From positions 361,973 through 425,972 of the forward strand of contig NZ_SBFF01000003.1 of the NCBI RefSeq assembly GCF_004151485.1: 64,000 bases of DNA. The letters run 5' to 3'. This document shows, one piece after another, positions 8,876-16,773 of this stretch. The translations under genes and the position numbers were made by a program. A model generated the notes under the pieces. That model had not been told where the DNA came from. It searched no databases and saw only the letters and a list, made by a program, of their open reading frames with translations. This DNA is from Sphingosinicella sp. CPCC 101087. GTDB lineage: Bacteria > Pseudomonadota > Alphaproteobacteria > Sphingomonadales > Sphingomonadaceae. Within the stretch, counting starts at the first letter, position 1, and each line of letters starts with the position of its first letter.

Positions 8876-9397
8876 TCAGGACTTGGCGGCCCGCCGGCGC
8901 GGCGCGCGGGCGGGCTTTGCTGGCGCCGCCACGGCAGCTTCCGCCTTGGCATTACGGCCCATCTGTCCCAGGCCGATCTTCTTGGCCATATTGCGCCGCA
9001 CTTCGGAATAACTTGCAGCAACCATCGGATAATCGGACTTGAGATTGTAGCGCTCGCGATACTGCTCGGGCGTCAGGCCATGGGTGGAAAGATGACGGCG
9101 CAGCGTCTTGTACGGCTTGCCATCGATCATCGAGATGATGTGATCCTTCGAGGCAAGCGATTTGCGCACCGACACTGCCGGCGTGAACTGCTGCGCGGGC
9201 TCGGACGCGCTGCTCGCCGCACCGTCTCCAGAAGATCCGTTCGCCAGCGCCGTCACCGTTGCGTGCATGGTTTTCAGAAACTGCGGCACTTCGTCGGCCT
9301 GCACCCGGTTGTTCTGATTTCCCAGCCAGGCGATGGTCAGCTCGGTGGCGAGTTCGACCGCGTTCAATTCTTGTTGTGGCTGTTGTTGCTCGGCCAT
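8876..9397 (-). CDS. MucR/Ros-family transcriptional regulator (cysteine-less variant)
   Basis: 173 aa. The C-terminal core MIDGKPYKTLRRHLSTHGLT followed by PEQYRERYNLKSDYPMVA is the MucR/Ros DNA-binding domain. Canonical Ros has a C2H2 zinc finger, but here there is no Cys in the finger region (DHIISMIDGKPYKTLRRHLSTH), as in zinc-independent MucR variants. The C-terminal tail is basic and Ala/Pro-rich (APAKPARAPRRRAAKS). MucR proteins silence exopolysaccharide, motility and horizontally acquired genes in alphaproteobacteria. Placed upstream of traC/traD on the same strand, it probably controls the transfer or cargo genes. Confidence 0.88.
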   Translation of the reverse strand: MAEQQQPQQELNAVELATELTIAWLGNQNNRVQADEVPQFLKTMHATVTALANGSSGDGAASSASEPAQQFTPAVSVRKSLASKDHIISMIDGKPYKTLRRHLSTHGLTPEQYRERYNLKSDYPMVAASYSEVRRNMAKKIGLGQMGRNAKAEAAVAAPAKPARAPRRRAAKS

Positions 9398-9476
9398 CGA
9401 AACTCCAATCTTTGTGGGGAAGGGGCTTTACGCTGGGGACTCAGCCGGAGTGGCATAGCGCAAAACTTGGAGCTGT

Positions 9477-9857
9477 CTAACCTGTGGTATTCCGCACGCG
9501 CGATTGCTCAACCTTTGCTTGATCGAATGCGCGCTTTCCACGCCGGCGCCACATCATTAGCGCATGCTCACCCTTTTCGCTTCTGAGCGTCGCCGCAATC
9601 GCAACCAGCGCACCGTAGATCGCTGCGCGATCATCTTGCGTGAGCTCGACCAGGCCGGCTTTGACGACGAGTCCGCCGAGCTCGATGAGCCGTCGCGTTC
9701 GCTCGCGACGCTTCACGACCCATTCTCTTTTGTCATCACGTGCTCGCTTGTTCTGAAGCCGTGCCCGCGCCGCTGCGGTTCGTCGAAGTGCCTGCCGATT
9801 GGCGGCGATCGCCTTGCCCAGCGCTGCGGCGCGACTTCTGAAAGAAGGCAGCGCCAC
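9477..9857 (-). CDS. traD: Conjugal transfer protein TraD
   Basis: 126 aa. The core REWVVKRRERTRRLIELGGL followed by VVKAGLVELTQDD matches the small TraD of Ti-type transfer systems, an accessory relaxosome protein. The likely start is a GTG at 9855-9857, inside the 3' end of traC, giving a 122-nt two-frame overlap; a later start is possible because residues 1-40 are low-complexity and basic. It is transcribed with traC away from oriT, as in rhizobial Ti/Sym plasmids, but no traG follows: the next gene downstream is MucR. Confidence 0.75.
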   Translation of the reverse strand: MALPSFRSRAAALGKAIAANRQALRRTAAARARLQNKRARDDKREWVVKRRERTRRLIELGGLVVKAGLVELTQDDRAAIYGALVAIAATLRSEKGEHALMMWRRRGKRAFDQAKVEQSRVRNTTG

Positions 9858-10059
9858 GAGTGCGCCATTCCTCCTTTGTCACCAAGTCGGACGTGTCGGT
9901 CGCGGTGAGCAGTGCGCCAGCGAGCAATTCGACCGGCAGCGCGTCAGCGCCGGTCGCGATCACCAGCTCGCCAAGCTGCTGGACCTTGCGTGCCGTAAGC
10001 TGCACCGCTTTGTCCTGGAGCGCCTTCAGCTCCGAATTATAGTCACGAGGTTTACGCAT
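9736..10059 (-). CDS. traC: Conjugal transfer protein TraC
   Basis: 107 aa starting MRKPRDYNSELKALQDKAVQ. Small helical TraC proteins of the Ti-type DNA-processing operon share the MRKP start, the K/R-rich coiled helix, the GELVIATGADALPVELLAGAL segment and a WRTRGAAFF end. It is the first gene after the divergent oriT region, which is the usual place for traC. The last ~40 codons overlap traD in another frame and are low-complexity (RSAGQGDRRQSAGTS), so the true C-terminus is uncertain. It presumably helps TraA at oriT. Confidence 0.75.
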   Translation of the reverse strand: MRKPRDYNSELKALQDKAVQLTARKVQQLGELVIATGADALPVELLAGALLTATDTSDLVTKEEWRTRGAAFFQKSRRSAGQGDRRQSAGTSTNRSGAGTASEQAST

Positions 10060-10173
10060 GGAATGGCCCTCAGTTGTGCGATGAGGGCATTCCAGTTATC
10101 GCCTGTGTCGATTAGCGTAAATATCGTGGAACCTGCTGGGACGAGCGCGTCCCGAGAAAGATGAATATTTTCG

Positions 10174-10201
10174 AGGGCGCGCTTATACGTCGTGCCGACG
10201 T
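10174..10201. other. Putative origin of transfer (oriT), Ti/RSF1010-like nic region
   Basis: In the 163-bp gap between divergent traC and traA, the top strand reads AGGGCGCGCTTA (10174-10185). Its complement, TAAGCGCGCCCT, differs by one base from the RSF1010 nic core as I recall it (TAAGTGCGCCCT), and the segment also resembles the Ti-plasmid oriT (AGGGCGCAATTATACGTCGC). Immediately after it is a perfect inverted repeat, ACGTCG-TGC-CGACGT (10187-10201), matching the hairpin beside nic in those origins. The position between traC and traA is the Ti arrangement. The exact nick position is inferred. Confidence 0.72.
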
Positions 10202-10222
10202 CGCTTCTGAAGTGTAAGTGGT

Positions 10223-13054
10223 ATGTCGCTCATGGCGATCTACCACTTTTCCGCGAAAGTCATCTCCCGCGCCAATGGATCCAGCGCGCTGGCCGCTGCC
10301 GCGTACCGTTCGGCGTCGCGCCTGCACGACCAGCGCCTGGACCGGCACCACGACTTCTCGAACAAGGCCGGCGTCATCTATTCCGAGGTGATGCTGCCGG
10401 AGGGGGCTTCCGAGCATCTTCGGGACCGCGAGCGGCTCTGGAACGCCGTCGAGGCGGCGGAGAAGCGAATCGACGCACAGCTCGCGCGCGAGATCGAGTT
10501 CGCGATTCCGCGCGAGCTAGTCCCAGAAATGGGGGTAGCGCTTGCCCGTGACTTCGTGACACGCGAGTTCGTCGGACTCGGCATGGTCGCCGACCTCAAT
10601 GTGCATTGGGATGTCGGAGCCGACGGCCAACCCAGGCCGCACGCCCACGTGATGCTGTCGATGCGTGAGGTGGGGGAGGACGGGTTCGGCGCGAAGGTTC
10701 GCGACTGGAACCGGACGGCGCTTCTTCAGCACTGGCGCGAAGCCTGGGCCGCGCACGTCAACCAGCGCCTCGCCGAGCTCGATATCGACGCGCGGATCGA
10801 TCACCGGTCATTGGAAGCGCAAGGGATAGACCTCGAGCCGCAGAACAAGATCGGACCCGCCGCTTCCCGCGTGGTGGGGCAGGGGCTGGAGAGCGAGCGG
10901 CTCGACGAGCATCTGGAGATCGCCCGCCGGAACGGCGAGCGCATCCTCGCCAATCCCGCCGTGGCGCTGGATGCGATCACGCATGGACAGGCGACTTTCA
11001 CCACCCGCGACCTCGCCATGTTCGTGCATCGCCACAGCGACGGGAAGGAGCAGTTCGATAAGGTGATGGCCGCCGTTCGCGGCTCGCCCGAGCTGGTCAG
11101 ACTCGGTCGGGACGGGCGCGGGAATGACCGCTTCACCAGCCGCACCATGATCGAGGCCGAGAAGCGGCTCGAGCAGGCGACGGTTCGGCTCGAAGCCGGG
11201 CAACGCCATGGCGTCGCTGAGCGCGATCGGCAACGCGCACTCGCGCGCGCCGAGGCTCGGGGCATGACGCTCTCGTCCGATCAGCGCGGCGCATTTGAGC
11301 ATGTCACGAACGGGCGAGGGCTCAGCAACGTCATCGGCTATGCCGGAAGCGGCAAGAGCGCGATGCTTGGTGTTGCCCGGGAGGCGTGGGAGCAGGCCGG
11401 CTATCACGTCCAGGGCGCGGCCCTGTCCGGCATCGCGGCCGAGAATCTCGAGCACGGCTCAGGGATCGCGTCGCGCACGCTGGCGAGTCTCGAACATCAA
11501 TGGGCGCAAGGAAGCGAACTTCTGACCAATCGCCACGTACTCGTGATCGACGAGGCCGGGATGATCGGCACGCGCCAGATGGAGCGGGTGATCGCCGAAG
11601 CCCGCAAGCGCCAGTCTAAGGTCGTGCTCGTCGGCGATGTCGAGCAGCTGCAGGCGATCGAAGCGGGCGCCGCGTTCCGATCGATTGCGGAGCGCCACGG
11701 AGCGGTCGAGATCACTGCGATCCGCCGGCAGGAAGAAGAATGGCAGCGCGATGCGACGCGCCAGCTGGCGACCGGCCGGACGGCCAAAGCGCTAACCGCC
11801 TATCATGAGGCTGGGCATGTCCACGCCGCCGCCACACGGGATGAGGCACGCGAGCGGCTGATCGAAAAGTGGGAGCGCGACCGAGAGATGGCCCCGGGCG
11901 ACAGCCGCATTATCCTCGCCCACACCAACGAGGATGTGCGGGCGCTCAACGAGGCGGCGCGCGTCACCATGCGGGGCGCCGGCGAGTTGGGCGAAGAGGT
12001 GGGGCTGAAGGTCAGCCGCGGCGAGCGCGCGTTCGCCTCCGGCGATCGGATCATGTTCCTGCGCAATGAGCGAAGTCTGGGCGTGAAGAATGGCTCGCTC
12101 GGTTCCGTGCGCAGGGTCGATGCGATGCAGATGCAGGTTCTGCTCGACGACGGCCGCTCCGTCATGTTCGATCACAAGGACTATGCCGACCTGGATCACG
12201 GCTACGCTGCGACGATCCACAAGGCGCAGGGCATGACGGTGGACAGGGTCCACGTGCTGGCGACGCCAGGGCTCGACCGGCATGCGGCCTATGTCGCTTT
12301 GTCCCGCCACCGTCGGCGAGTGGACCTGCATTACGGGGAGGACGACTTCGCCGACCGCTCCCGCCTCGTCTGCACGCTCAGGCGCGAGCGCGGCAAGGAT
12401 ATGGCTTCGGACTATGCGCCCGAACCGGATAGGGCGCCTGAGCCTGCATCGAAGCAGCGCAGTGCGTTCGCGGGTCTCAAGCTGCGGGCGTCGCCCAGCA
12501 TTGAACGGGCGCTACCCGATCCGCTTGGGCGGGCGGTCGAGCGCTACGGGCGTGCCGTCCAGGACGTCGTCCACATGCGTCGGCAGGGCTACCAACCTTT
12601 GCCGCATCAGCAGCTCGCGCTCGCCAGGGCGCGCGATGAACTCGAGGCCCTCCAGCCGCAGGGCGCGCATGACCTGCGGACGGCGATGAACAAGGATCTG
12701 TCTCTGATCGACGAGGCTGCCCGTGGGCAGCCGGCGAGAGCCATTCGGGCAATGGCGATGGAGCGCAAGCTCAGGATCGACACAGCAGACAGAGCCGAGA
12801 GGTTTGTGACCCAATGGAAGGCGCGAGCGCGCCGCATGGATCGGCTGGGGCGCTCCGGCGACTATGATCGTGCGTATAGCGTGAAGGAGGAGTTGGCGGA
12901 GATGAGCCGGAGCCTCCAGCGGGATCCGCAGCTCGAGTCGCTGGTCCGAAACCGGCGCAAAGAACTCGGGATCGGAGCCTCCGGGGGCGGTTCACTGTCC
13001 CATGACCTCCAGGAATGGCTCAGCCGCTCGCGTTCGCTCGGGATAGGGATGTAG
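10223..13054 (+). CDS. traA: Ti-type conjugative relaxase/helicase TraA
   Basis: 943 aa; starts at 10223 or at the in-frame ATG at 10232 (MAIYHFSAKVISR), the usual family start. The N-terminal MobA/MobL relaxase domain has AAAAYRSASRL and the metal-binding HxH segment PRPHAHVMLSMR near residue 140. A RecD/TraI-like helicase follows, with Walker A GYAGSGKSA near residue 371 and Walker B VLVIDEAGMIG near 440; a UvrD-C motif (YAATIHKAQGMTVDRVHVLA) and a long basic helical tail complete it. It would nick oriT just upstream, stay covalently bound to the strand and unwind it. It is full length with no frameshift. No coupling protein or T4SS is seen in the window. Confidence 0.93.
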   Translation: MSLMAIYHFSAKVISRANGSSALAAAAYRSASRLHDQRLDRHHDFSNKAGVIYSEVMLPEGASEHLRDRERLWNAVEAAEKRIDAQLAREIEFAIPRELVPEMGVALARDFVTREFVGLGMVADLNVHWDVGADGQPRPHAHVMLSMREVGEDGFGAKVRDWNRTALLQHWREAWAAHVNQRLAELDIDARIDHRSLEAQGIDLEPQNKIGPAASRVVGQGLESERLDEHLEIARRNGERILANPAVALDAITHGQATFTTRDLAMFVHRHSDGKEQFDKVMAAVRGSPELVRLGRDGRGNDRFTSRTMIEAEKRLEQATVRLEAGQRHGVAERDRQRALARAEARGMTLSSDQRGAFEHVTNGRGLSNVIGYAGSGKSAMLGVAREAWEQAGYHVQGAALSGIAAENLEHGSGIASRTLASLEHQWAQGSELLTNRHVLVIDEAGMIGTRQMERVIAEARKRQSKVVLVGDVEQLQAIEAGAAFRSIAERHGAVEITAIRRQEEEWQRDATRQLATGRTAKALTAYHEAGHVHAAATRDEARERLIEKWERDREMAPGDSRIILAHTNEDVRALNEAARVTMRGAGELGEEVGLKVSRGERAFASGDRIMFLRNERSLGVKNGSLGSVRRVDAMQMQVLLDDGRSVMFDHKDYADLDHGYAATIHKAQGMTVDRVHVLATPGLDRHAAYVALSRHRRRVDLHYGEDDFADRSRLVCTLRRERGKDMASDYAPEPDRAPEPASKQRSAFAGLKLRASPSIERALPDPLGRAVERYGRAVQDVVHMRRQGYQPLPHQQLALARARDELEALQPQGAHDLRTAMNKDLSLIDEAARGQPARAIRAMAMERKLRIDTADRAERFVTQWKARARRMDRLGRSGDYDRAYSVKEELAEMSRSLQRDPQLESLVRNRRKELGIGASGGGSLSHDLQEWLSRSRSLGIGM

Positions 13055-13061
13055 GCTCCCG

Positions 13062-13664
13062 ATGATGGCCAAAGACGACTTCTCCGACACCGACCCCGCC
13101 GAAGCGTTCGAGCGTCTGCGAGGCGAGATCAGCTTGCTGCACAGGGCGGTGGAGGGGCTCACCGCGGCTCGGGAGAAGACGCCGGACTACAGCCTCACAC
13201 TGGGGAGCATGGCGCAAGCTCTTGCCGCTATCGACGCTCGGCTTAGTCAGATCGAGGCGAGCAGAGCACTGTCGCTGTCTCCGGTGGAGTTCGCGAAGGA
13301 GATCAGTGCCGCCGCTCAGGCTGCGCAGGTGGAGGACCGGCGGATTTTCGGAGAGGCGCGTGATGCCCTGGCCAACTCCCTCGGCCGGATCGACGGGATG
13401 ATTGAGCGGGGGCAGGCAGTGGAGGGGCGGGTTCGCCGGGAGCGGTGGATCGCGGTCGGCGGAGTGCTCGCAGGGATATTGCTATGGTCGATCCTGCCGG
13501 GCGCCGTTGTCCGATCGCTGCCGGAGAGTTGGCATGCGCCCGAGTGGATGGCGGCGAGGATGATGGGCGTGGAACTCGCAGCCGCGACACAAAGGATGAT
13601 TGAGGCGGCAGAAAAAGCAGACGGGCGGTACGGCGTCCATGACGGGCGGAAGGGAGATCGCTGA
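13062..13664 (+). CDS. DUF6118-type membrane protein next to traA
   Basis: 200 aa, starting 7 nt after traA. The N-terminal 120 residues are helical and probably coiled-coil (ARLSQIEASRALSLS, QVEDRRIFGEARDAL). One strong transmembrane segment lies near residues 129-152 (RWIAVGGVLAGILLWSILPG), followed by a ~50-residue C-terminal region. I recognise this as the DUF6118-type protein that often follows traA in sphingomonad elements; that recognition is from memory. It may anchor the relaxosome to the membrane, but no function is established. It is convergent with the RepB-like gene. Confidence 0.75.
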   Translation: MMAKDDFSDTDPAEAFERLRGEISLLHRAVEGLTAAREKTPDYSLTLGSMAQALAAIDARLSQIEASRALSLSPVEFAKEISAAAQAAQVEDRRIFGEARDALANSLGRIDGMIERGQAVEGRVRRERWIAVGGVLAGILLWSILPGAVVRSLPESWHAPEWMAARMMGVELAAATQRMIEAAEKADGRYGVHDGRKGDR

Positions 13665-13757
13665 GACCTGGAAGCCGTCATTCACTAGCGCGGGACGGGC
13701 CAATCAGGTCTATACCGTCGATTTTCGCAGGGCCCATGGTTCCTATGACTGGAATCT

Positions 13758-14249
13758 TCACGCCGCCTTTTGTATCTCTCGAGCCTTCTGGAACTCGGCC
13801 AAGATCTCCGGGTGACACTGAGCTAGGTAGCCGACGACCCGGGCATTCGCCAGGAGTCTCGCCACGTAGCCGGGGGCAAGGACCAGATCGAGATGGTCCG
13901 CTCCGTAATCCTTTTCGATGAGTTTGAAATGCCGTTGGAGCTTAGCGGACTCCTCCTCCATCAACGCGATCTGCTCTGCACTCAGCCCTTTTTGCGCCTT
14001 AGACTTCTTTGGCCTCGTCAGGAGATCTTCAGGTGTCGGCGCCACCAGCGACCTTGCATAGCCAATGGTATACCGGTTCATCGCCACCATTAGCTGAGCC
14101 GCTTCAACCTGACGCTCCGGGCGAAGCCGACGCAGCTCGCGGAAAGTGTTGATCGCGACATGCTTGTCTCGGAGCAGCTCCGCCACCTCCGGGCATATGC
14201 CCTCGAGCAGGCGTCGAGGGTTTCGGATGGGGACGTGGCGCTCCGCCAA
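13758..14249 (-). pseudogene. Truncated RepB/ParB-like plasmid partition protein (C-terminal domain)
   Basis: 163 aa with a TTG start. From RRLLEGICPEVAELLRDKHV to the end it matches the C-terminal RepB plasmid-partition domain (NTFRELRRLRPERQVEAAQL, MVAMNRYTIGYARSLVAPTP). The ParB nuclease-like N-terminal half and the HTH that precede this domain in the family are missing, and residues before LLEGICPE (AERHVPIRNPR) do not form the usual HTH helix. The gene is therefore probably a remnant. Immediately upstream is a 35-bp tandem repeat (14322-14391), consistent with a rearrangement there. No RepA or RepC was found. Confidence 0.7.
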
Positions 14250-14321
14250 TGCAAGGACGGCGCGCGGCCGCGGCTCACTACGTCACATGACTCCGATAGC
14301 CGGCCCCACGGGAATCTCAAC

Positions 14322-14391
14322 GCATCCGATGGGCTCCAACCAACGCGAATCTTGGCGCATCCGATGGGCTCCAACCAACGCGAATCTTGAC
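14322..14391. repeat. Two 35-bp tandem direct repeats
   Basis: The unit starting GCATCCGATGGGCTCCAACC occurs at 14322-14356 and again at 14357-14391, differing only at the penultimate base (GGC versus GAC). A partial third copy of the unit's end (GGAATCTCAAC) precedes the first. The repeat lies just upstream of the truncated RepB-like gene. It could be iteron-like, a partition site, or simply duplication at a deletion junction. Confidence 0.85.
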
Positions 14392-14576
14392 GCAGCAATC
14401 ATATTGATTCATGAAGCAATCGAAGCGATTGAGCCAAGGAAGGGATATTCGCTTCCGTCCGAACCGTTGAACCGCCGTCTATACCGCACGTTCATATAAT
14501 CTCCGCTATGCAAAGCGGAGAACGGCGGCGCTTCGCTGCTGAGGATTTTAGGTCAGTAACCAAATGGGGTGTTGCG

Positions 14577-14798
14577 ATGAGCCAACATGAAATCCCCTCT
14601 GATGGCGCGGTCTGCGCAGTGTTGAGCAGAATGGATCGACCGACAGCTCGCGCTCTCGTAGAGGGTCTGATGGAGGCCGGCTACAACAGCCGTGACTCGC
14701 AGCGCGCTATCCAGCGGTGCCTGGATCGGGGAAAAATTCAGCTTGGTTCAGGCCTTCGTCTCCAGCTGGCTGAGAGGCGCACGACCGCAGCCGCCTGA
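14577..14798 (+). CDS. Small helical protein upstream of dGTPase, unknown function
   Basis: 73 aa from the ATG at 14577 (MSQHEIPSDGAVCAVLSRMD); a longer version could start at 14508. It contains a compact helix-turn-helix-like pattern (RPTARALVEGLMEAGYNSRD, then SQRAIQRCLDRGKIQLGSGL), resembling small winged-helix proteins, but I cannot assign a family. It ends 31 nt before the dGTPase start on the same strand, so they are probably cotranscribed and it may regulate or partner the enzyme. Confidence 0.6.
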   Translation: MSQHEIPSDGAVCAVLSRMDRPTARALVEGLMEAGYNSRDSQRAIQRCLDRGKIQLGSGLRLQLAERRTTAAA

Positions 14799-14829
14799 CG
14801 GCTGAGGAAGGACATATTCAGGGGGCTGT

Positions 14830-16131
14830 TTGGCTTGGAATCTAGCAGCGCGGGCGGAGCGCGAACATAACGTCGGCGCCGCTGACCAGCGTAGAGAGTT
14901 CGAGCGAGACCGCGACAGGATTCTTTATTCATCGGCCTTTCACCGGCTCTCTGGGGTAACCCAGATCGTCCGAGCAGGTGAAGCGGACTATTTTCATACC
15001 CGTCAGCAGCACACCTTAAAAGTCGCCCAGCTTGGCCGCCGTCTGGCGCAGCATTGCGCCACCGCGCAGGAGGCTCTCGCAAACACATGGGGCATCGACG
15101 CCGAAGTTGTGGAAGCGGCCTGTTTGGCCCACGATCTCGGGCATCCGCCGTTCGGCCATATCGGCGAGTATACCTTGGACGAGCTCGTGCGGAATCACGG
15201 GGTAGACGAGGGCTTTGAGGGCAATGCTCAGTCGTTCCGAATCATCACGAAAATTGGCGTGCGATACGATGAGTATCCTGGGCTCGATCTCACGCGGGCC
15301 ACAATGGCCGCCGTGCTCAAATACCCATGGTTGAGGAACCCCACCGAGCCGGGCAAGTCAAAAAAATGGGCTGCCTACGGGAGCGAGCAGCTCAGTTTCG
15401 AGTTCGCGCGCAAGTACCACTCACACGAGAAGCAGACAGCAGAAGCTGCGCTGATGGATTGGGCAGACGATATCGCATACTCAGTTCACGATCTTGAGGA
15501 CTTTCATCGCGCCGGTGTTATCCCGTGGCGAGAAATATTCTCAGAGGATGGCGGTGAGGATCTCATTAGAAGAACTGAAAACAAGTGGTATGATAAGCCT
15601 GCGGACGCCTATGAAAGGCTGAGAGTCGCATGGACAAATCTACGAGAATATTTTGCTGCGTGGGATATTCTTACAACTGAACTATATGATGGGTCAAGAT
15701 ATCATCGAATTGCCCTTCGGTCTCTGACGTCAACTCTTATCAGCCGGTACGTTCAGGCGACTAGGCTGAGCGGAAATTTCGATGATTCTCCCATAATAAG
15801 AGGCGCCGAGGAAGAGGCTGAAGTCCTGATACTGAAGCAGATCACTCGTAAGTACATCATCTCAAGCCCAACCTTGCTCGCGCAACAGCATGGTCAGAGG
15901 CGAATAATCGCGAAGTTGTTCAAAGCTATCGCTGATGGCGTCGAGAAGAACCTAGGTGTTCCACCATTTCTACCAACTCGTCTGCACTACCTTTGGGACT
16001 ATGCAGAAGGCGAGCGCGCCCGCTTCGCGGCTGATTGCATCTCCAGTCTGTCGGAAGTCCAAGCCACGGCGCTCTTCGCTCGCCTCTACGGGACGGCGGC
16101 AGGTTCGGTACTGGATCCAATTGTTCGGTGA
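14830..16131 (+). CDS. dGTPase-like HD-domain deoxynucleoside triphosphate triphosphohydrolase
   Basis: 433 aa from a TTG (MAWNLAARAER). HD-superfamily residues are clear: H in QHTLKVAQLGRRL (residue ~61) and the HD pair in EAACLAHDLGHPPFGHIGEY (residue ~100), with the family's RDRILYSSAFHRLSGVTQIV near the N-terminus and a later WADDIAYSVHDLEDF. The enzyme hydrolyses dGTP or other dNTPs to nucleoside plus tripolyphosphate. Base composition is clearly lower in GC than its neighbours, with A/T-ending codons common, which indicates separate acquisition. dGTPases are established anti-phage effectors through nucleotide depletion, so a defence role is plausible but not proven here. Confidence 0.9.
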   Translation: MAWNLAARAEREHNVGAADQRREFERDRDRILYSSAFHRLSGVTQIVRAGEADYFHTRQQHTLKVAQLGRRLAQHCATAQEALANTWGIDAEVVEAACLAHDLGHPPFGHIGEYTLDELVRNHGVDEGFEGNAQSFRIITKIGVRYDEYPGLDLTRATMAAVLKYPWLRNPTEPGKSKKWAAYGSEQLSFEFARKYHSHEKQTAEAALMDWADDIAYSVHDLEDFHRAGVIPWREIFSEDGGEDLIRRTENKWYDKPADAYERLRVAWTNLREYFAAWDILTTELYDGSRYHRIALRSLTSTLISRYVQATRLSGNFDDSPIIRGAEEEAEVLILKQITRKYIISSPTLLAQQHGQRRIIAKLFKAIADGVEKNLGVPPFLPTRLHYLWDYAEGERARFAADCISSLSEVQATALFARLYGTAAGSVLDPIVR

Positions 16132-16269
16132 ACCTCTGGCATCGTATCTCCTACTGCCGTCTAGAACCGATCTTTCCGATGCCGTGCTGGCGGGAGAGGA
16201 GTGTCCATTTGGTATGGGCGATTCGCGGCCTGCTGTCCCTGTGCATAGACTCCGGGTGGAAGAATCTAC

Positions 16270-16311
16270 CCCATCCTCAATTTATGCGTGATGGTATCGA
16301 TGATGGACAGG
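16270..16311 (+). repeat. Imperfect 42-bp repeat, copy 1 (partner at 23869-23910)
   Basis: CCCATCCTCA followed, after a variable 9-base stretch, by TGATGGTATCG(A/C)TGATGGACAGG occurs here and at 23869-23910 in the same orientation; about 35 of 42 positions agree, and 22 of the last 23. In both copies the sequence can read MVS(M/L)MDR followed within a few codons by a stop. The two copies enclose the decayed-cargo segment. It may be a remnant of one duplicated gene start or a recombination or integration scar. Confidence 0.7.
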
Positions 16312-16321
16312 CCAGAGGTGA

Positions 16322-16627
16322 TCTAAGCGGCTCAGGAAGCTCTACTACGTCTTCTATCACCCCGATTTCCCGACCGGTCTGGACTTCTTCTATCTCACGT
16401 TCACGCGCGCCGAACTGTCTGAGAGCATCGCCAAATACGAGGCCGCCGAGAAGGAGGTGGTCGGCACGGTCCGCAGCATCGTGAACGCCCTCACCCTCTA
16501 CAGCCCGGAGGAGATCGCGAAGGTGAACCGGGCGAAGGAGGAGCTGCTTGCCGGTGCGGAGGAGGCGCACCAGGCAGGGAAGGCGCGTGTTCGGGAGGTC
16601 CTCAAAAAGCAATCTGCGAGCGTATGA
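16322..16627 (+). pseudogene. Unrecognised coding fragment without start codon
   Basis: After a TGA at 16319-16321 the frame stays open for 101 codons (RKLYYVFYHPDFPTGLDFFY, later VVGTVRSIVNALTLYSPEEI and a helical acidic/basic end ...VREVLKKQSASV). Third-position G/C is high, and the stop overlaps the next ATG (ATGA), both signs of real coding sequence. No ATG, GTG or TTG precedes the conserved-looking N-terminal part. I read it as the 3' part of a gene whose beginning was lost at the repeat at 16270-16311. The family is not recognised. Confidence 0.55.
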
Positions 16628-16770
16628 CAAACCCGCTCGAGAGCATGAGCCAGCCGTGCCCGCTCGATCTCTGCGACGGCAGCGGTGTGGTGCCGATGGA
16701 TGACGGCCGGGGCGACATGCGCGACCAGCAATGCCCCTGCCGCCTTGATGAAGGAGATAACGACTGCTGA
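16624..16770 (+). CDS. Small Cys-rich (zinc-ribbon-like) protein
   Basis: 48 aa, ATG overlapping the upstream stop (ATGA). Cysteines are arranged as CPLDLC near the N-terminus and CPC near the C-terminus (QQCPCRLDEGDNDC), with DGSGVVP between them. This resembles the DnaJ-type CxxCxGxG zinc repeat in short form and suggests metal binding. It is followed 3 nt later by the CAP-domain gene, so these three frames look like one former operon. Unknown function. Confidence 0.5.
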   Translation: MTNPLESMSQPCPLDLCDGSGVVPMDDGRGDMRDQQCPCRLDEGDNDC

Positions 16771-16773
16771 CAT

